In this document: positions 18,682-26,813 of the stretch, piece by piece | Layout of the letters: each line of letters opens with the position of its first letter | How positions within the stretch are numbered: the stretch's first letter is position 1 | DNA from: Brachyspira alvinipulli ATCC 51933 | GTDB taxonomy: Bacteria > Spirochaetota > Brachyspiria > Brachyspirales > Brachyspiraceae | DNA: 64,000 bases | Direction of reading: 5' to 3' | Assembly (NCBI RefSeq): GCF_000518245.1 | Contig: NZ_KI912403.1 | Span: forward strand, 320,600-384,599 | The notes under the pieces: generated by a model | Databases searched by the model: none | What the model saw: the letters and a program-made list of their open reading frames with translations, nothing else | What the model was told of the DNA's origin: nothing | Position numbers and translations under genes: made by a program

Positions 18682-19482
18682 ATGATAAAAAAATTATTTA
18701 TACTTAATTTATTATTGTTATTTATGTTTGGCTGTAATAATAACATGTTAAAACCTGATGATTACAGCAAAGAAACTATTAATAAAAAATATCCTTATTG
18801 GCAGGTAGGAGTTGCTAACTTTCAAATAGCTAATAATTTAACATCTTATGCTACAATAACAGTTGAAGAAAAACGTTTTATATTAAGATGTATGGCACTT
18901 ATTAGAACAGCTTTAAATTCTGATGAATTTCCAGCTGCAGTAAAAGCTAAAGGAAATCTAACAGCAGCAGCAAATTACTCTTATGGAAATTTTAGTATTA
19001 AGGCTGGAGAAGCATACAATCCTGATAAATTAACAGAAGTAGTACGTACATTAAAATATAACTTCACCTATGAAAAACTAAAAACAGGAGGAGCAGGTTT
19101 AGGTACTGTAGGTGTATCAAGATATGCAAGATATTGCGGAGGTCAGCCGGCAGATCAAATACCAACAGCAGATTGGGTAGGATTTGAAAATGATAACTGG
19201 ATAAAATGGTCAGGGGATAGCCCATATGGATATGCTTCTTTTTCAGGATTAATGTTTCATGAACATATGCATAATATTGGATTTACTCATAACGATGTTA
19301 ATAAAGATAGTAATGTACCTTACGGACTTCAAGATGTTGTGCAACAATTAATTGAAAGAATATTATATAAAGATTTGAAGGATAAATATGCAAGAGAATT
19401 AGATGAACTTACAGCTTACTATTACACTGAATATAAAAATTTATTAAGAGAAGATAGTATTTTCGATCCTAATATAAAATAA
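18682..19482 (+). CDS. Metzincin-motif lipoprotein, copy 1
   Basis: A 266-residue lipoprotein (signal MIKKLFILNLLLLFMFGC, lipobox Cys 18). It contains the full HEXXHXXGXXH zinc motif as HEHMHNIGFTH (H193, E194, H197, H203), preceded by SGLMF. That is the metzincin signature, so it is probably a surface or periplasmic zinc endopeptidase. The Met-turn normally found after the motif is not obvious; instead VPYGLQDVVQQL is shared with copy 2. The SD site is GGAG at 18669-18672. The family is not recognised and the substrate is unknown. It lies in a cluster of duplicated secreted genes. Confidence 0.75.
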   Translation: MIKKLFILNLLLLFMFGCNNNMLKPDDYSKETINKKYPYWQVGVANFQIANNLTSYATITVEEKRFILRCMALIRTALNSDEFPAAVKAKGNLTAAANYSYGNFSIKAGEAYNPDKLTEVVRTLKYNFTYEKLKTGGAGLGTVGVSRYARYCGGQPADQIPTADWVGFENDNWIKWSGDSPYGYASFSGLMFHEHMHNIGFTHNDVNKDSNVPYGLQDVVQQLIERILYKDLKDKYARELDELTAYYYTEYKNLLREDSIFDPNIK

Positions 19483-19494
19483 AAGTTGGTTATT

Positions 19495-20325
19495 ATGATA
19501 AAAAAATTATTTACACTTAATTTATTATTGTTATTTATATTGGGATGCAATAATAATGTATTAAAGCCTGATGATTTCAGTAAAGAAACTATAAACAAAA
19601 AATATCCATATTGGCAGGTTGGTATAGATAGTTTTGAGATAGATAGCAATGTAGATAAATATACTGCTATCACAGTAGATGAAAAAAAATATATGTTAGT
19701 ATGTATGGCTCTTATTAGAATGGCTGTTAACACTGAGGAGTTTGTAAACCGTGTAAAGGCAGCTGATTCTCAATTAGGCTCTTCTGTAAATGACAGCTAT
19801 AATGGACACAATCTTAAAATAGGAGACAAATATGATGCTCAAAGAGTTATCGATTGTGTTCGTTCTCTCAAATATGATTTTGGATATAAAAAAAGAGTAG
19901 GAGTTCCTGCAGGTACTGGAGTTGGACCAGTAGGTAAATCAAGATATCTTCGTTATGGACTTCAGCCAGAAAATGAAATACCTATAGGTGAATGGATAGG
20001 GTTCAGCACAGGTAATTGGGGCAGTTTAAATGATGTTTTATTTGGTGACTATTTTACTTATATGCAAAGTCAAAAATATGCTAATACAGCAGGTTTAATG
20101 TTTCATGAACATATGCATAATATAGGTTTTCACCATGTAGGACAATATGCTGTTCCTTATACTCTTCAGAATGTAGTAACTGGAATTTTAAATGAAATAT
20201 TGTGGAAAGATTCAAACATGAGAAATAAATATTCAAAACAGATTAATGAACTTATAGCTTATTATCTTACTGAATATAAAGATTTATTGAATGAAGATAG
20301 TATTTTCGATCCTAGCTTAAAATAA
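19495..20325 (+). CDS. Metzincin-motif lipoprotein, copy 2
   Basis: A 276-residue paralogue of the preceding gene. Signal MIKKLFTLNLLLLFILGC and mature start NNNVLKPDDFSKETINKKYP are almost the same as in copy 1. The zinc motif is HEHMHNIGFHH (H204, E205, H208, H214), followed by VPYTLQNVV. It carries a longer loop before the motif (SLNDVLFGDYFTYMQSQKY). ATG 19495 was chosen over the in-frame TTG at 19486 because it restores exact alignment of the signal peptides. Both copies end in the same NEDSIFDP-type tail. Likely a secreted metalloprotease pair with different specificity. Confidence 0.75.
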   Translation: MIKKLFTLNLLLLFILGCNNNVLKPDDFSKETINKKYPYWQVGIDSFEIDSNVDKYTAITVDEKKYMLVCMALIRMAVNTEEFVNRVKAADSQLGSSVNDSYNGHNLKIGDKYDAQRVIDCVRSLKYDFGYKKRVGVPAGTGVGPVGKSRYLRYGLQPENEIPIGEWIGFSTGNWGSLNDVLFGDYFTYMQSQKYANTAGLMFHEHMHNIGFHHVGQYAVPYTLQNVVTGILNEILWKDSNMRNKYSKQINELIAYYLTEYKDLLNEDSIFDPSLK

Positions 20326-20338
20326 TTATAAAAAATGA

Positions 20339-20367
20339 AAGGGCTAGTAAATCGATCACCAGCCCTT
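20339..20367. terminator. Terminator between convergent genes
   Basis: 10-bp stem with one mismatch (20339-20348 with 20358-20367) around a 9-base loop. It lies between the metzincin block and the convergent PepSY-like gene. Confidence 0.65.
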
Positions 20368-20386
20368 ACTTAATTAAGCTTTTCTA

Positions 20387-20824
20387 TCAATCTAATTTAT
20401 CACCTATTACTTTTCCATTATTATCAACATAAACTTCTCTGTTATTACCTAATTTTAATTTGTAGCTAAGATATTCTTTACTAATTTCTAATACAGCAAC
20501 ACCTTTGTATTTTGCTTCAACAGCTTGCATTATATTTGCAGGTATAAATGTTGTAGGTAATGGTTTATTATTAGCAGATACATCAGTCCAATTTCCATCC
20601 TTATCAAAATCAATTTCTACACCGCTTTGTAATTCAGCCATAAAACTATTTCTGTCTTGTTCAGCATATACTATAGGATCATTAGCAAAATTAGCTTTGA
20701 TAAAATCCTGTGCAGTTTTTGGAAGCTGATTTGCTTGTATAGGTATGTCAGCTCCAAATACAGTAGCGATAGATAACATCATTACAGATGCTACTAAAAT
20801 GATTTGTTTTAATTGTTTTTTCAT
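20387..20824 (-). CDS. Secreted PepSY-like protein, copy 1
   Basis: A 145-residue secreted protein (signal MKKQLKQIILVASVMMLSIATVFG, cleaved before ADIP). The mature part fits the PepSY-like family (formerly described as beta-lactamase-inhibitor-like): IQANQLPKTAQDFIKANF, then GVEIDFDKDGNWTDV, then EVYVDNNGKVIGDKLD. Two copies of the same fold unit are visible within the chain. The start at 20824 was chosen because AAGGAG lies 8 bases upstream; an upstream ATG at 20872 lies between the promoter elements. A near-identical paralogue is 0.3 kb away. The role is unknown, probably binding or inhibition in the periplasm. Confidence 0.82.
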   Translation of the reverse strand: MKKQLKQIILVASVMMLSIATVFGADIPIQANQLPKTAQDFIKANFANDPIVYAEQDRNSFMAELQSGVEIDFDKDGNWTDVSANNKPLPTTFIPANIMQAVEAKYKGVAVLEISKEYLSYKLKLGNNREVYVDNNGKVIGDKLD

Positions 20825-20860
20825 AAAAAATGCTCCTTGTTGTTTAATTGTTATATTTAT

Positions 20861-20889
20861 AATATAATACATAAAAATAGATTTGTCAA
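20861..20889 (-). promoter_or_regulatory. Promoter of PepSY-like copy 1
   Basis: Minus strand: TTGACA (20884-20889), 17-bp spacer, TATATT (20861-20866). This leaves a leader of about 30 nt containing AAGGAG. The remaining intergenic DNA up to 21066 is plain AT-rich sequence. Confidence 0.7.
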
Positions 20890-21066
20890 TATTTTTTACC
20901 TAAATTTTATAAAAAAATTACATTTTTATAGAAAAAGTAAAATATAGGTAAATTATTCTATTATAATTGTAAATAAAATATTATATTATAATACATTTTT
21001 TACTATTATTTTACTAAATATACAATAGTTTTACAAAAATCAAGGAGTTAATATTTAAAAATAAAA

Positions 21067-21099
21067 AAGCTAGTATGAATAAATAGTTCATACTAGCTT
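21067..21099. terminator. Terminator of PepSY-like copy 2
   Basis: Perfect 13-bp stem (21067-21079 with 21087-21099), 7-base loop. The minus-strand side is followed by a run of six T, which fits termination of the gene at 21119-21553. Confidence 0.85.
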
Positions 21100-21118
21100 T
21101 ATATTAAGTAAAATTTTA

Positions 21119-21553
21119 TTAATCTAATTTTTCTCCCATTAGGTTGCCATTATTATCAACATAAACTTCCATTCTATTAGCTAATTTTAATTGATAGCTA
21201 TTATATTCTTTGCTTATTTCCATTATAGCAACTTGAGGATATTTTCCTTGTACTGCTTTCAAAACATTAGCTGGTATAAAACCAGTAGGTAAAGGCATTT
21301 TAGAACTTACATCTGTCCAATTACCGCTTCTGTCAAAATCAATTTCTACTCCACTCTGTAATTCTACTTTAAAACTATTTCTATCCTGTTCAGCATAAAC
21401 TATTTGATCAGACGGGAAATTAGTTTTCACAAAACTTTGAGCATTTTGAGGTAATTGATTTGCTTGTATAGGCATATCAGCTGCAAATACATTTGAAATA
21501 GATAATACTGTTAAAGAAATAATTAAAATAAAAATTTTCATACTGTTTCTCAT
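21119..21553 (-). CDS. Secreted PepSY-like protein, copy 2
   Basis: A 144-residue paralogue of the gene at 20387-20824. Signal MRNSMKIFILIISLTVLSIS is followed by NVFA and mature ADMPIQANQLPQNAQSFVKTNF. The blocks IVYAEQDRNSFKVELQSGVE and EVYVDNNGNLMGEKLD are almost unchanged between copies. The start has AAGGAG six bases upstream. Each copy has its own terminator, so they are expressed separately although adjacent. Function unknown. Confidence 0.82.
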   Translation of the reverse strand: MRNSMKIFILIISLTVLSISNVFAADMPIQANQLPQNAQSFVKTNFPSDQIVYAEQDRNSFKVELQSGVEIDFDRSGNWTDVSSKMPLPTGFIPANVLKAVQGKYPQVAIMEISKEYNSYQLKLANRMEVYVDNNGNLMGEKLD

Positions 21554-21734
21554 TAGTAGCTCCTTTATCCTTTATACTAATAAAACAAAATAAAAATCTC
21601 TAATGTAAAAAATATATAAATAATTGTTTATTTTTTTTAATTTTTAAGATAGAATATTTCGACAAAATAATGTATTTGACTTTTTTTAAAAAAATACTAA
21701 ATTAAATAATAAATGATATAAAAATGGAGGGTAC

Positions 21735-21974
21735 ATGGAACATAATATTATAGACGGATATAGAAAAATAGAAGGAAATTATCCAACTTATAGAGAATAT
21801 TTAATACATTTTTATTGCAAAGATTGTTCTAATTTTTGGGCAGTTGATGATAAAGAGATAAATATATCAGAAGATGATGATATAACACAAATTGATGATA
21901 TTATAGAAGACTCTGTATCTCATTGCCCTATATGCGGTTCTACAAATATAACAAGAAGCAACAATAATAGGTAA
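21735..21974 (+). CDS. Small zinc-ribbon protein
   Basis: A 79-residue protein with two CxxC pairs (FYCKDCSNFW and HCPICGSTN) separated by an acidic stretch (NISEDDDITQIDDIIED). This should bind one zinc ion. A GGAGG site lies 5 bases before the ATG. No known family is recognised. The size and ribbon suggest a nucleic-acid or protein adaptor. It is transcribed alone and converges on an ankyrin gene 9 bp away. Confidence 0.7.
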   Translation: MEHNIIDGYRKIEGNYPTYREYLIHFYCKDCSNFWAVDDKEINISEDDDITQIDDIIEDSVSHCPICGSTNITRSNNNR

Positions 21975-21983
21975 TATGTAATT

Positions 21984-22496
21984 TTAATTAGGAGAGATGG
22001 TAGTATCTTTATTATCATCTCTTTTATTTTTTATAAATTCAATCATTTCTTTAGAATCTATATCCGATGCTATACTTAAAGCGTCTTTATCATCTTCATT
22101 TTTTATGTATAAATTAGCACCTTTTTCTATTAATAACTTTGATGCTTTTACATTATTGTTTTTCAATGCTATAATTAATGCACTATCTCCCCTAACATCA
22201 ATATCATTAATATTGGCACCATTTCTTATCAAATAATCTATAGTATCAATGGCACCATCTTCTGCTGCATACATTAATGGGGTTTTATTACTAAAATCTT
22301 TAGAATTAATATTGACCCCAGATTCTAAAAGCCTTTTTATTTTTGGTAAATCTCCATATAAACATGCTATATGTATACTTTCCTCAGAATTATCTATTTT
22401 TATATGTCTAGCAGCTTTTTTTAATATAGGCCATAATATCACAATAGAAACTATTACTATTATAATTATAGTATTAATACTCATATTTTTATCCAA
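21984..22496 (-). CDS. Membrane-anchored ankyrin repeat protein
   Basis: A 170-residue protein with one N-terminal membrane helix (about residues 7-24) and about three and a half ankyrin repeats. Examples are ESIHIACLYGDLPKIKRLLE, KTPLMYAAEDGAIDTIDYLI and DSALIIALKNNNVKASKLLI. It should present a protein-binding surface at the membrane. It belongs to the same single-helix-plus-ankyrin class as the genes at 34360 and 49821. No strong ribosome binding site precedes the ATG. Confidence 0.8.
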   Translation of the reverse strand: MDKNMSINTIIIIVIVSIVILWPILKKAARHIKIDNSEESIHIACLYGDLPKIKRLLESGVNINSKDFSNKTPLMYAAEDGAIDTIDYLIRNGANINDIDVRGDSALIIALKNNNVKASKLLIEKGANLYIKNEDDKDALSIASDIDSKEMIEFIKNKRDDNKDTTISPN

Positions 22497-22571
22497 TCAT
22501 AAAAAATATAATAATATTTATTATATCATATAACAATAAAAAACCATTACCAGTAAAACAGGCATAATATA

Positions 22572-24011
22572 TCATTTTTTAAATGAAATTATCTTATCTA
22601 CCTCATTTTTTGTATCTATAATAATATCTTTTCCCTTTAATTGCATAGCTCCTGAAAATATAACATAAGGTATATTTAGTGCTTTCAATAAAATAGCAGC
22701 ATGAGACATAGGGCTTCCATTTATAGATATTACACCTTTAATATTCTGTTCAATCTCTGTTACAATAGAAGCGTATATATTATCAACTATTAATATAGTA
22801 TTTTCTTCTTTAGGCAAATCTAATCTTATATCTAATAAATATTTCAATACTTGATAAAGAATATCTTCTATATCATATTTTCTCTCTTTTATATATCCAT
22901 CATCCAAAGCATCAAAACTTTTAAATATATTTTTCATAACCTTATTATAAGAATATGCCGCTGAATATTTTTTATTTTCTATTAAATCGTAAACTTCTTT
23001 TAAGACATAATCATCAAACAACATAGATATGTAAGTTTCAAATATTAAATATTCATTATTTTGTAAATTCTTATCTTCTATTATGCTTTTTTGTTCTAAC
23101 AAATCTTTTTTAACATTATTAATAGCAAGTATAAACTTTTCTTTCTCAGCTTTAGGATCTTTTATATATTCTTTTTTTATATTTACTCCAAAATACACAT
23201 ACAATGCAGTTCCAGCAGCATAACCATCAGAAACTACTATTAAATTACTATCTATATTTTTTATTTTTACTGTTTTATTTCTAGTTTCAAATTTACCATT
23301 AACCAAATATTCAAATCTTTCCAATACTTGTTCAGCATCAGGACCTTTTGCATATATTTCCATTACATCGCCATATTCTATATTAAGCAATGTAACTTTT
23401 GTTATACTATCAGCAGATACTGGAGCTTTATGCTTAGTTTTATTTGATATGTATACTAAACTTTTAGAATTGGCTATTATATTAATAAACATAAATACCG
23501 GTCTTGCATGGAAACCATTTTCAAGTAAAATCTTATATTCACCTTTTACATAATCTTTAAACTCTATATCATTTGAAACTTCGCCAGTATTATAATCTAA
23601 TTTATCTTTTACATAAAATATTTTAGGAGTTAAACTTTCTATAGCCTCAGATACAACTTCATCTAATGATTTATTAAGAGATGATTGTATTGCCGCATTA
23701 ATACCGCCTTCTATAAATGGTGCCGATGTCATTCTTACATTAACTGATTTTTCTTCATCAAGCATAGATATTGCAAGTTCTGAACTTATAAGTGAACTTC
23801 CTAAATCGCAAAATATTAAAACTCCATCATCTGAATATACGCTCTCTATGGCATTAAAAACATCTATTGAATCTGTACCCATTTCGCTGTGATTATCACC
23901 AGTTCCTCCAGAAAAAGCCATTTTTACATTTGTATTTGTTACTTTCCTTATATAATCAACTGCTGTTTTAGCAAGTTCATAACTATGTGAAACAAATATT
24001 AAACTAACCAC
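22572..24011 (-). CDS. dhaM: DhaM, three-domain PTS phosphoryl donor of dihydroxyacetone kinase
   Basis: A 479-residue protein with three PTS modules. An EIIA-Man-like domain has its phosphorylated His at 9 (FVSHSYELAK). An HPr domain has GFHARPV with His168. An enzyme I N-terminal-like domain has GSPMSHAAILLKAL with His437. This is the long E. coli-type DhaM. It passes phosphate from PEP to ADP bound on DhaL. All three histidines are kept. It is the last gene of dhaKLM, 22 bp after dhaL. No glycerol dehydrogenase is present in the window. Confidence 0.92.
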   Translation of the reverse strand: MVSLIFVSHSYELAKTAVDYIRKVTNTNVKMAFSGGTGDNHSEMGTDSIDVFNAIESVYSDDGVLIFCDLGSSLISSELAISMLDEEKSVNVRMTSAPFIEGGINAAIQSSLNKSLDEVVSEAIESLTPKIFYVKDKLDYNTGEVSNDIEFKDYVKGEYKILLENGFHARPVFMFINIIANSKSLVYISNKTKHKAPVSADSITKVTLLNIEYGDVMEIYAKGPDAEQVLERFEYLVNGKFETRNKTVKIKNIDSNLIVVSDGYAAGTALYVYFGVNIKKEYIKDPKAEKEKFILAINNVKKDLLEQKSIIEDKNLQNNEYLIFETYISMLFDDYVLKEVYDLIENKKYSAAYSYNKVMKNIFKSFDALDDGYIKERKYDIEDILYQVLKYLLDIRLDLPKEENTILIVDNIYASIVTEIEQNIKGVISINGSPMSHAAILLKALNIPYVIFSGAMQLKGKDIIIDTKNEVDKIISFKK

Positions 24012-24033
24012 ATTAATTCCTTTTTATTAATTT

Positions 24034-24675
24034 TTATAAAACATTTATTAATTCTTTTATTAACATATAAGAAGATGTTGCTCCTGGATCTTGATGCCCT
24101 ATGCTTCTATCCCCTAAATAACTAGCTCTACCCTTAGTTGCAAGCATATCTATAGTAGATTTCATAGCATTTTCTGAAATATTCAAAATATTATTTTTAA
24201 ACTCTTCTAAATTTTCATTTGTTATATCATTATTTTTTGATGCAAATTCTTTTATAGCTTCCAATGTAGGATAAAAAGTATCAAGCATAGTTTTTTCACC
24301 AGCTTTTGATTTTCCCAATGCTGCTATGGCATTTGTACCTTTATTAAATATTTCTAATATATCTGACAAAGATAACTCTTCTTTATTGGAAGAAACAATA
24401 CTAGCATTAAGAAAAAAAGTACCATATAAAGGACCTGAAGAACCACCTACATTTTTTATAAGCAAGGTTGCCGTTTGTTTAAATATAGACGATATACTAA
24501 CATTTTCATCTAAAGAATTAATCATATCTCTTACGAAATTAAATCCCCTATTCATATTTATTCCATGATCAGCATCCCCTATATCAGAATCCAACTTTGT
24601 TAAATAATCTTTATTTTCTTCATAAACATATGACAAATTCATAAGCCATTCTTTTATTTTAGCCTTAGTATACAT
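24034..24675 (-). CDS. dhaL: DhaL, ADP-binding subunit of dihydroxyacetone kinase
   Basis: A 213-residue protein with the magnesium/ADP-binding motif LDSDIGDADHGINMNRGF and the phosphate loop GGSSGPLYGTFF. A late SYLGDRSIGHQDPGATS matches the DhaL C-terminal signature. DhaL carries ADP as a fixed cofactor that is rephosphorylated by DhaM and used by DhaK. It lies 4 bp after dhaK, so the two are tightly coupled. Confidence 0.93.
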   Translation of the reverse strand: MYTKAKIKEWLMNLSYVYEENKDYLTKLDSDIGDADHGINMNRGFNFVRDMINSLDENVSISSIFKQTATLLIKNVGGSSGPLYGTFFLNASIVSSNKEELSLSDILEIFNKGTNAIAALGKSKAGEKTMLDTFYPTLEAIKEFASKNNDITNENLEEFKNNILNISENAMKSTIDMLATKGRASYLGDRSIGHQDPGATSSYMLIKELINVL

Positions 24676-24679
24676 AATA

Positions 24680-25675
24680 TTACATTCCCCATCTTAAAGC
24701 TGCCGTATGTACTGGATAATCCCACAACTTTAATATTTCATCATTAGCTTTAATTAAACTAATAGAAACACCAGCCATATCTATAGAGGTAACATAATTA
24801 CCAACAAGATTTCTTACTATTTTTAATCCTTTTTTTACAGCAATTTCTTCAACTGCATTATAAAAAAGATAAAGCTCCATTAGAGGGGTAGCCCCCATAC
24901 CATTAACCATACAAATAAGTTCATCATTGTTTTTATAAGGTATATCTGAACATATAGAATCCATCATAATATCTGCAATCTCATCAGCAGTTTTTATTTT
25001 CATTCTCTCTCTTCCAGGTTCTCCATGTATTCCGATACCCATTTCTATTTCATCGTCAGATATATCAAATGTAGGTTTACCAACTGCAGGTACTGTACAT
25101 GAAGTTAAAGCCATACCCATAGAACGTGCATTATCTTTACAATAATCAACATATTCCAAAACTTTATCTATATTATCACCGCGTTCAGCAGAAGCTCCGC
25201 ATATTTTTTCAAAAAATACAGTAGCTCCAACTCCTCTTCTTCCTGTAGTATATAAACTGTCTTTAACCGAAACATCATCTTCTATAATAACACTTCTTAC
25301 ATCAATATCATCTGCTTTGCAAAGCTCCTCAGCCATTTGAAAATTCATAACATCACCGGTATAGTTTTTAACTAAAAATACCACACCATTACCGCTATTA
25401 ACAGTCTTTGCTGCCTCTTCCATCTGATCTGGAGTAGGAGAAGTAAATACAGCTCCTGGACAAGCAGCATCCAACATACCATACCCTACAAATCCTCCAT
25501 GCAATGGCTCATGCCCGGAACCTCCTCCAGATACTAAAGCAACTTTTTTATTTTTATTAATCCTTGTAATAAAAATAGGATCATAACACACATTGATAAT
25601 GTTATTATGGGCTTTATGCATACCTTTAAGTTCTTCTAATATGATATTATCTATATTATTTATAATCTTTTTCAT
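24680..25675 (-). CDS. dhaK: DhaK, dihydroxyacetone-binding subunit
   Basis: A 331-residue subunit that binds dihydroxyacetone covalently through a histidine. The hemiaminal His is in MGIGIHGEPGRE (His217), and the glycine-rich SGGGSGHEPLHGGFVG is near residue 50. Start 25675 was preferred over the in-frame ATG at 25690 because an AGG element lies 7 bases upstream and family members begin MKKIIN. With dhaL and dhaM it forms a PEP-dependent kinase making dihydroxyacetone phosphate. The promoter lies about 60-85 bp upstream. Confidence 0.92.
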   Translation of the reverse strand: MKKIINNIDNIILEELKGMHKAHNNIINVCYDPIFITRINKNKKVALVSGGGSGHEPLHGGFVGYGMLDAACPGAVFTSPTPDQMEEAAKTVNSGNGVVFLVKNYTGDVMNFQMAEELCKADDIDVRSVIIEDDVSVKDSLYTTGRRGVGATVFFEKICGASAERGDNIDKVLEYVDYCKDNARSMGMALTSCTVPAVGKPTFDISDDEIEMGIGIHGEPGRERMKIKTADEIADIMMDSICSDIPYKNNDELICMVNGMGATPLMELYLFYNAVEEIAVKKGLKIVRNLVGNYVTSIDMAGVSISLIKANDEILKLWDYPVHTAALRWGM

Positions 25676-25733
25676 ATATGGCCTACACATTATGGATATT
25701 AGTTAAATACATTAAAAATATAAACTAATATAA

Positions 25734-25761
25734 AGTATAATAGAAATAGATGTTTTTTCAA
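25734..25761 (-). promoter_or_regulatory. Promoter of the dhaKLM operon
   Basis: Minus strand: TTGAAA (25756-25761), 16-bp spacer, TATACT (25734-25739). No activator or repressor gene lies next to it. Confidence 0.6.
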
Positions 25762-25835
25762 GGCATTCTTTAAGAATTTGTATAAATGTAAATAAAAATT
25801 TATGATTATAATAAATATAAATTTTATAAATTTAC

Positions 25836-25863
25836 TTGCAATTATTGAATAATAGAGTATTAT
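25836..25863 (+). promoter_or_regulatory. Promoter of the HEAT-repeat protein gene
   Basis: TTGCAA (25836-25841), 16-bp spacer, TATTAT (25858-25863). An in-frame TTG at 25836 is part of the -35, which rules it out as a start codon. Confidence 0.55.
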
Positions 25864-25895
25864 TAGTAGAACTTAATATATTAAGGGGTTGTATA

Positions 25896-26618
25896 ATGCT
25901 CAAGAAAATATTTATTGTAACATTAATGTTTGCATTTTCTTTAACATCAGTTTTTGCTCAAGAAACTACTACTACAGAAACAACAACTACTACTCAAGGT
26001 ACTAAACCAAGAGAAGAGCTTTCTCAAAATTTTGTAGATGCTTTAGCAAATCAAGATGAAAAACTTTTGATCTCTGCTATAGAAAGCGGTAGTCCTCAAG
26101 TAAAAGCTTTATGTTTCAAAGCTTTAAGTGAAAAGGGTGCTAGTTCTGAAAATTTATTAAACGCAATTAATAGATATGTAAGTTATGGTTTAGATAGCAC
26201 TTCTCCACAAAATTCTGATTCTATGGTTCGTTACCAAGCTTTACAAGCTGCTAAAGCTGCTAAATCAGAAAATTCTGTTAGATATATTTCTCAAATGTTA
26301 TATGCTGAACAAGAAACTTCTAACATTATAGCTGCTGCTCAGGCATTAGGTGAAATAGGAAGCGTTCAAGGTGTAGCTCCTTTACTTTACCAATTAAGAT
26401 TAGCTAAAACTCAAGGTATAGTATATGAAGTTGCTGTAGCTTTAGGTAAAATAGGCGATCAGGCTGCTTTAAGTGATTTAATAGATTTAGCTCAAAATGA
26501 ACAATATTATATTGCTGTTAGACAAGCTGCAATTGATGCTATTAAAAATATTAAACCTTCTTCTTCTAATGGAGGCGGTGAAACTACTACTACTGAAACT
26601 GATACAGCTGCTCAATAA
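25896..26618 (+). CDS. Secreted HEAT-repeat protein
   Basis: A 240-residue protein with a cleavable signal (MLKKIFIVTLMFAFSLTSVFA). A Thr/Glu-rich low-complexity stretch comes next (residues 22-33), then HEAT-like helical repeats, for example QALGEIGSVQGVAPLLYQLR and VALGKIGDQAALSDLIDLAQ. The C-terminal tail is again Thr/Glu-rich, so the repeats are framed by matching flexible ends. It probably acts as a periplasmic or surface protein-binding solenoid. AAGGGG lies 8 bases before the ATG. A strong terminator follows. Confidence 0.78.
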   Translation: MLKKIFIVTLMFAFSLTSVFAQETTTTETTTTTQGTKPREELSQNFVDALANQDEKLLISAIESGSPQVKALCFKALSEKGASSENLLNAINRYVSYGLDSTSPQNSDSMVRYQALQAAKAAKSENSVRYISQMLYAEQETSNIIAAAQALGEIGSVQGVAPLLYQLRLAKTQGIVYEVAVALGKIGDQAALSDLIDLAQNEQYYIAVRQAAIDAIKNIKPSSSNGGGETTTTETDTAAQ

Positions 26619-26640
26619 GAATATTATTAAAATTAAAAAT

Positions 26641-26672
26641 AAAAAACCTATCATTAATTTGATAGGTTTTTT
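26641..26672 (+). terminator. Rho-independent terminator
   Basis: 13-bp stem (26641-26653 with 26660-26672), 6-base loop, long T run. Confidence 0.88.
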
Positions 26673-26738
26673 TTTATTTTTATCATTTTTTTTATTTATA
26701 TAAAATTATTATTTTGCGATAATATAGCAATTAGGTGT

Positions 26739-26779
26739 ATACTATAACTTGATAAAATTAAAATTCCTTGTTATAGTAT
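26739..26779 (+). promoter_or_regulatory. ABC operon promoter flanked by 10-bp inverted repeat
   Basis: TTGATA (26749-26754), 17-bp spacer, TATAGT (26772-26777). A perfect 10-bp inverted repeat (26739-26748 and 26770-26779) has one arm abutting the -35 and the other covering the -10, a layout suited to a dimeric repressor or a looped hairpin. Confidence 0.5.
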
Positions 26780-26813
26780 TATCCAATTTTATAATGATAA
26801 TTAAGGATTATTG

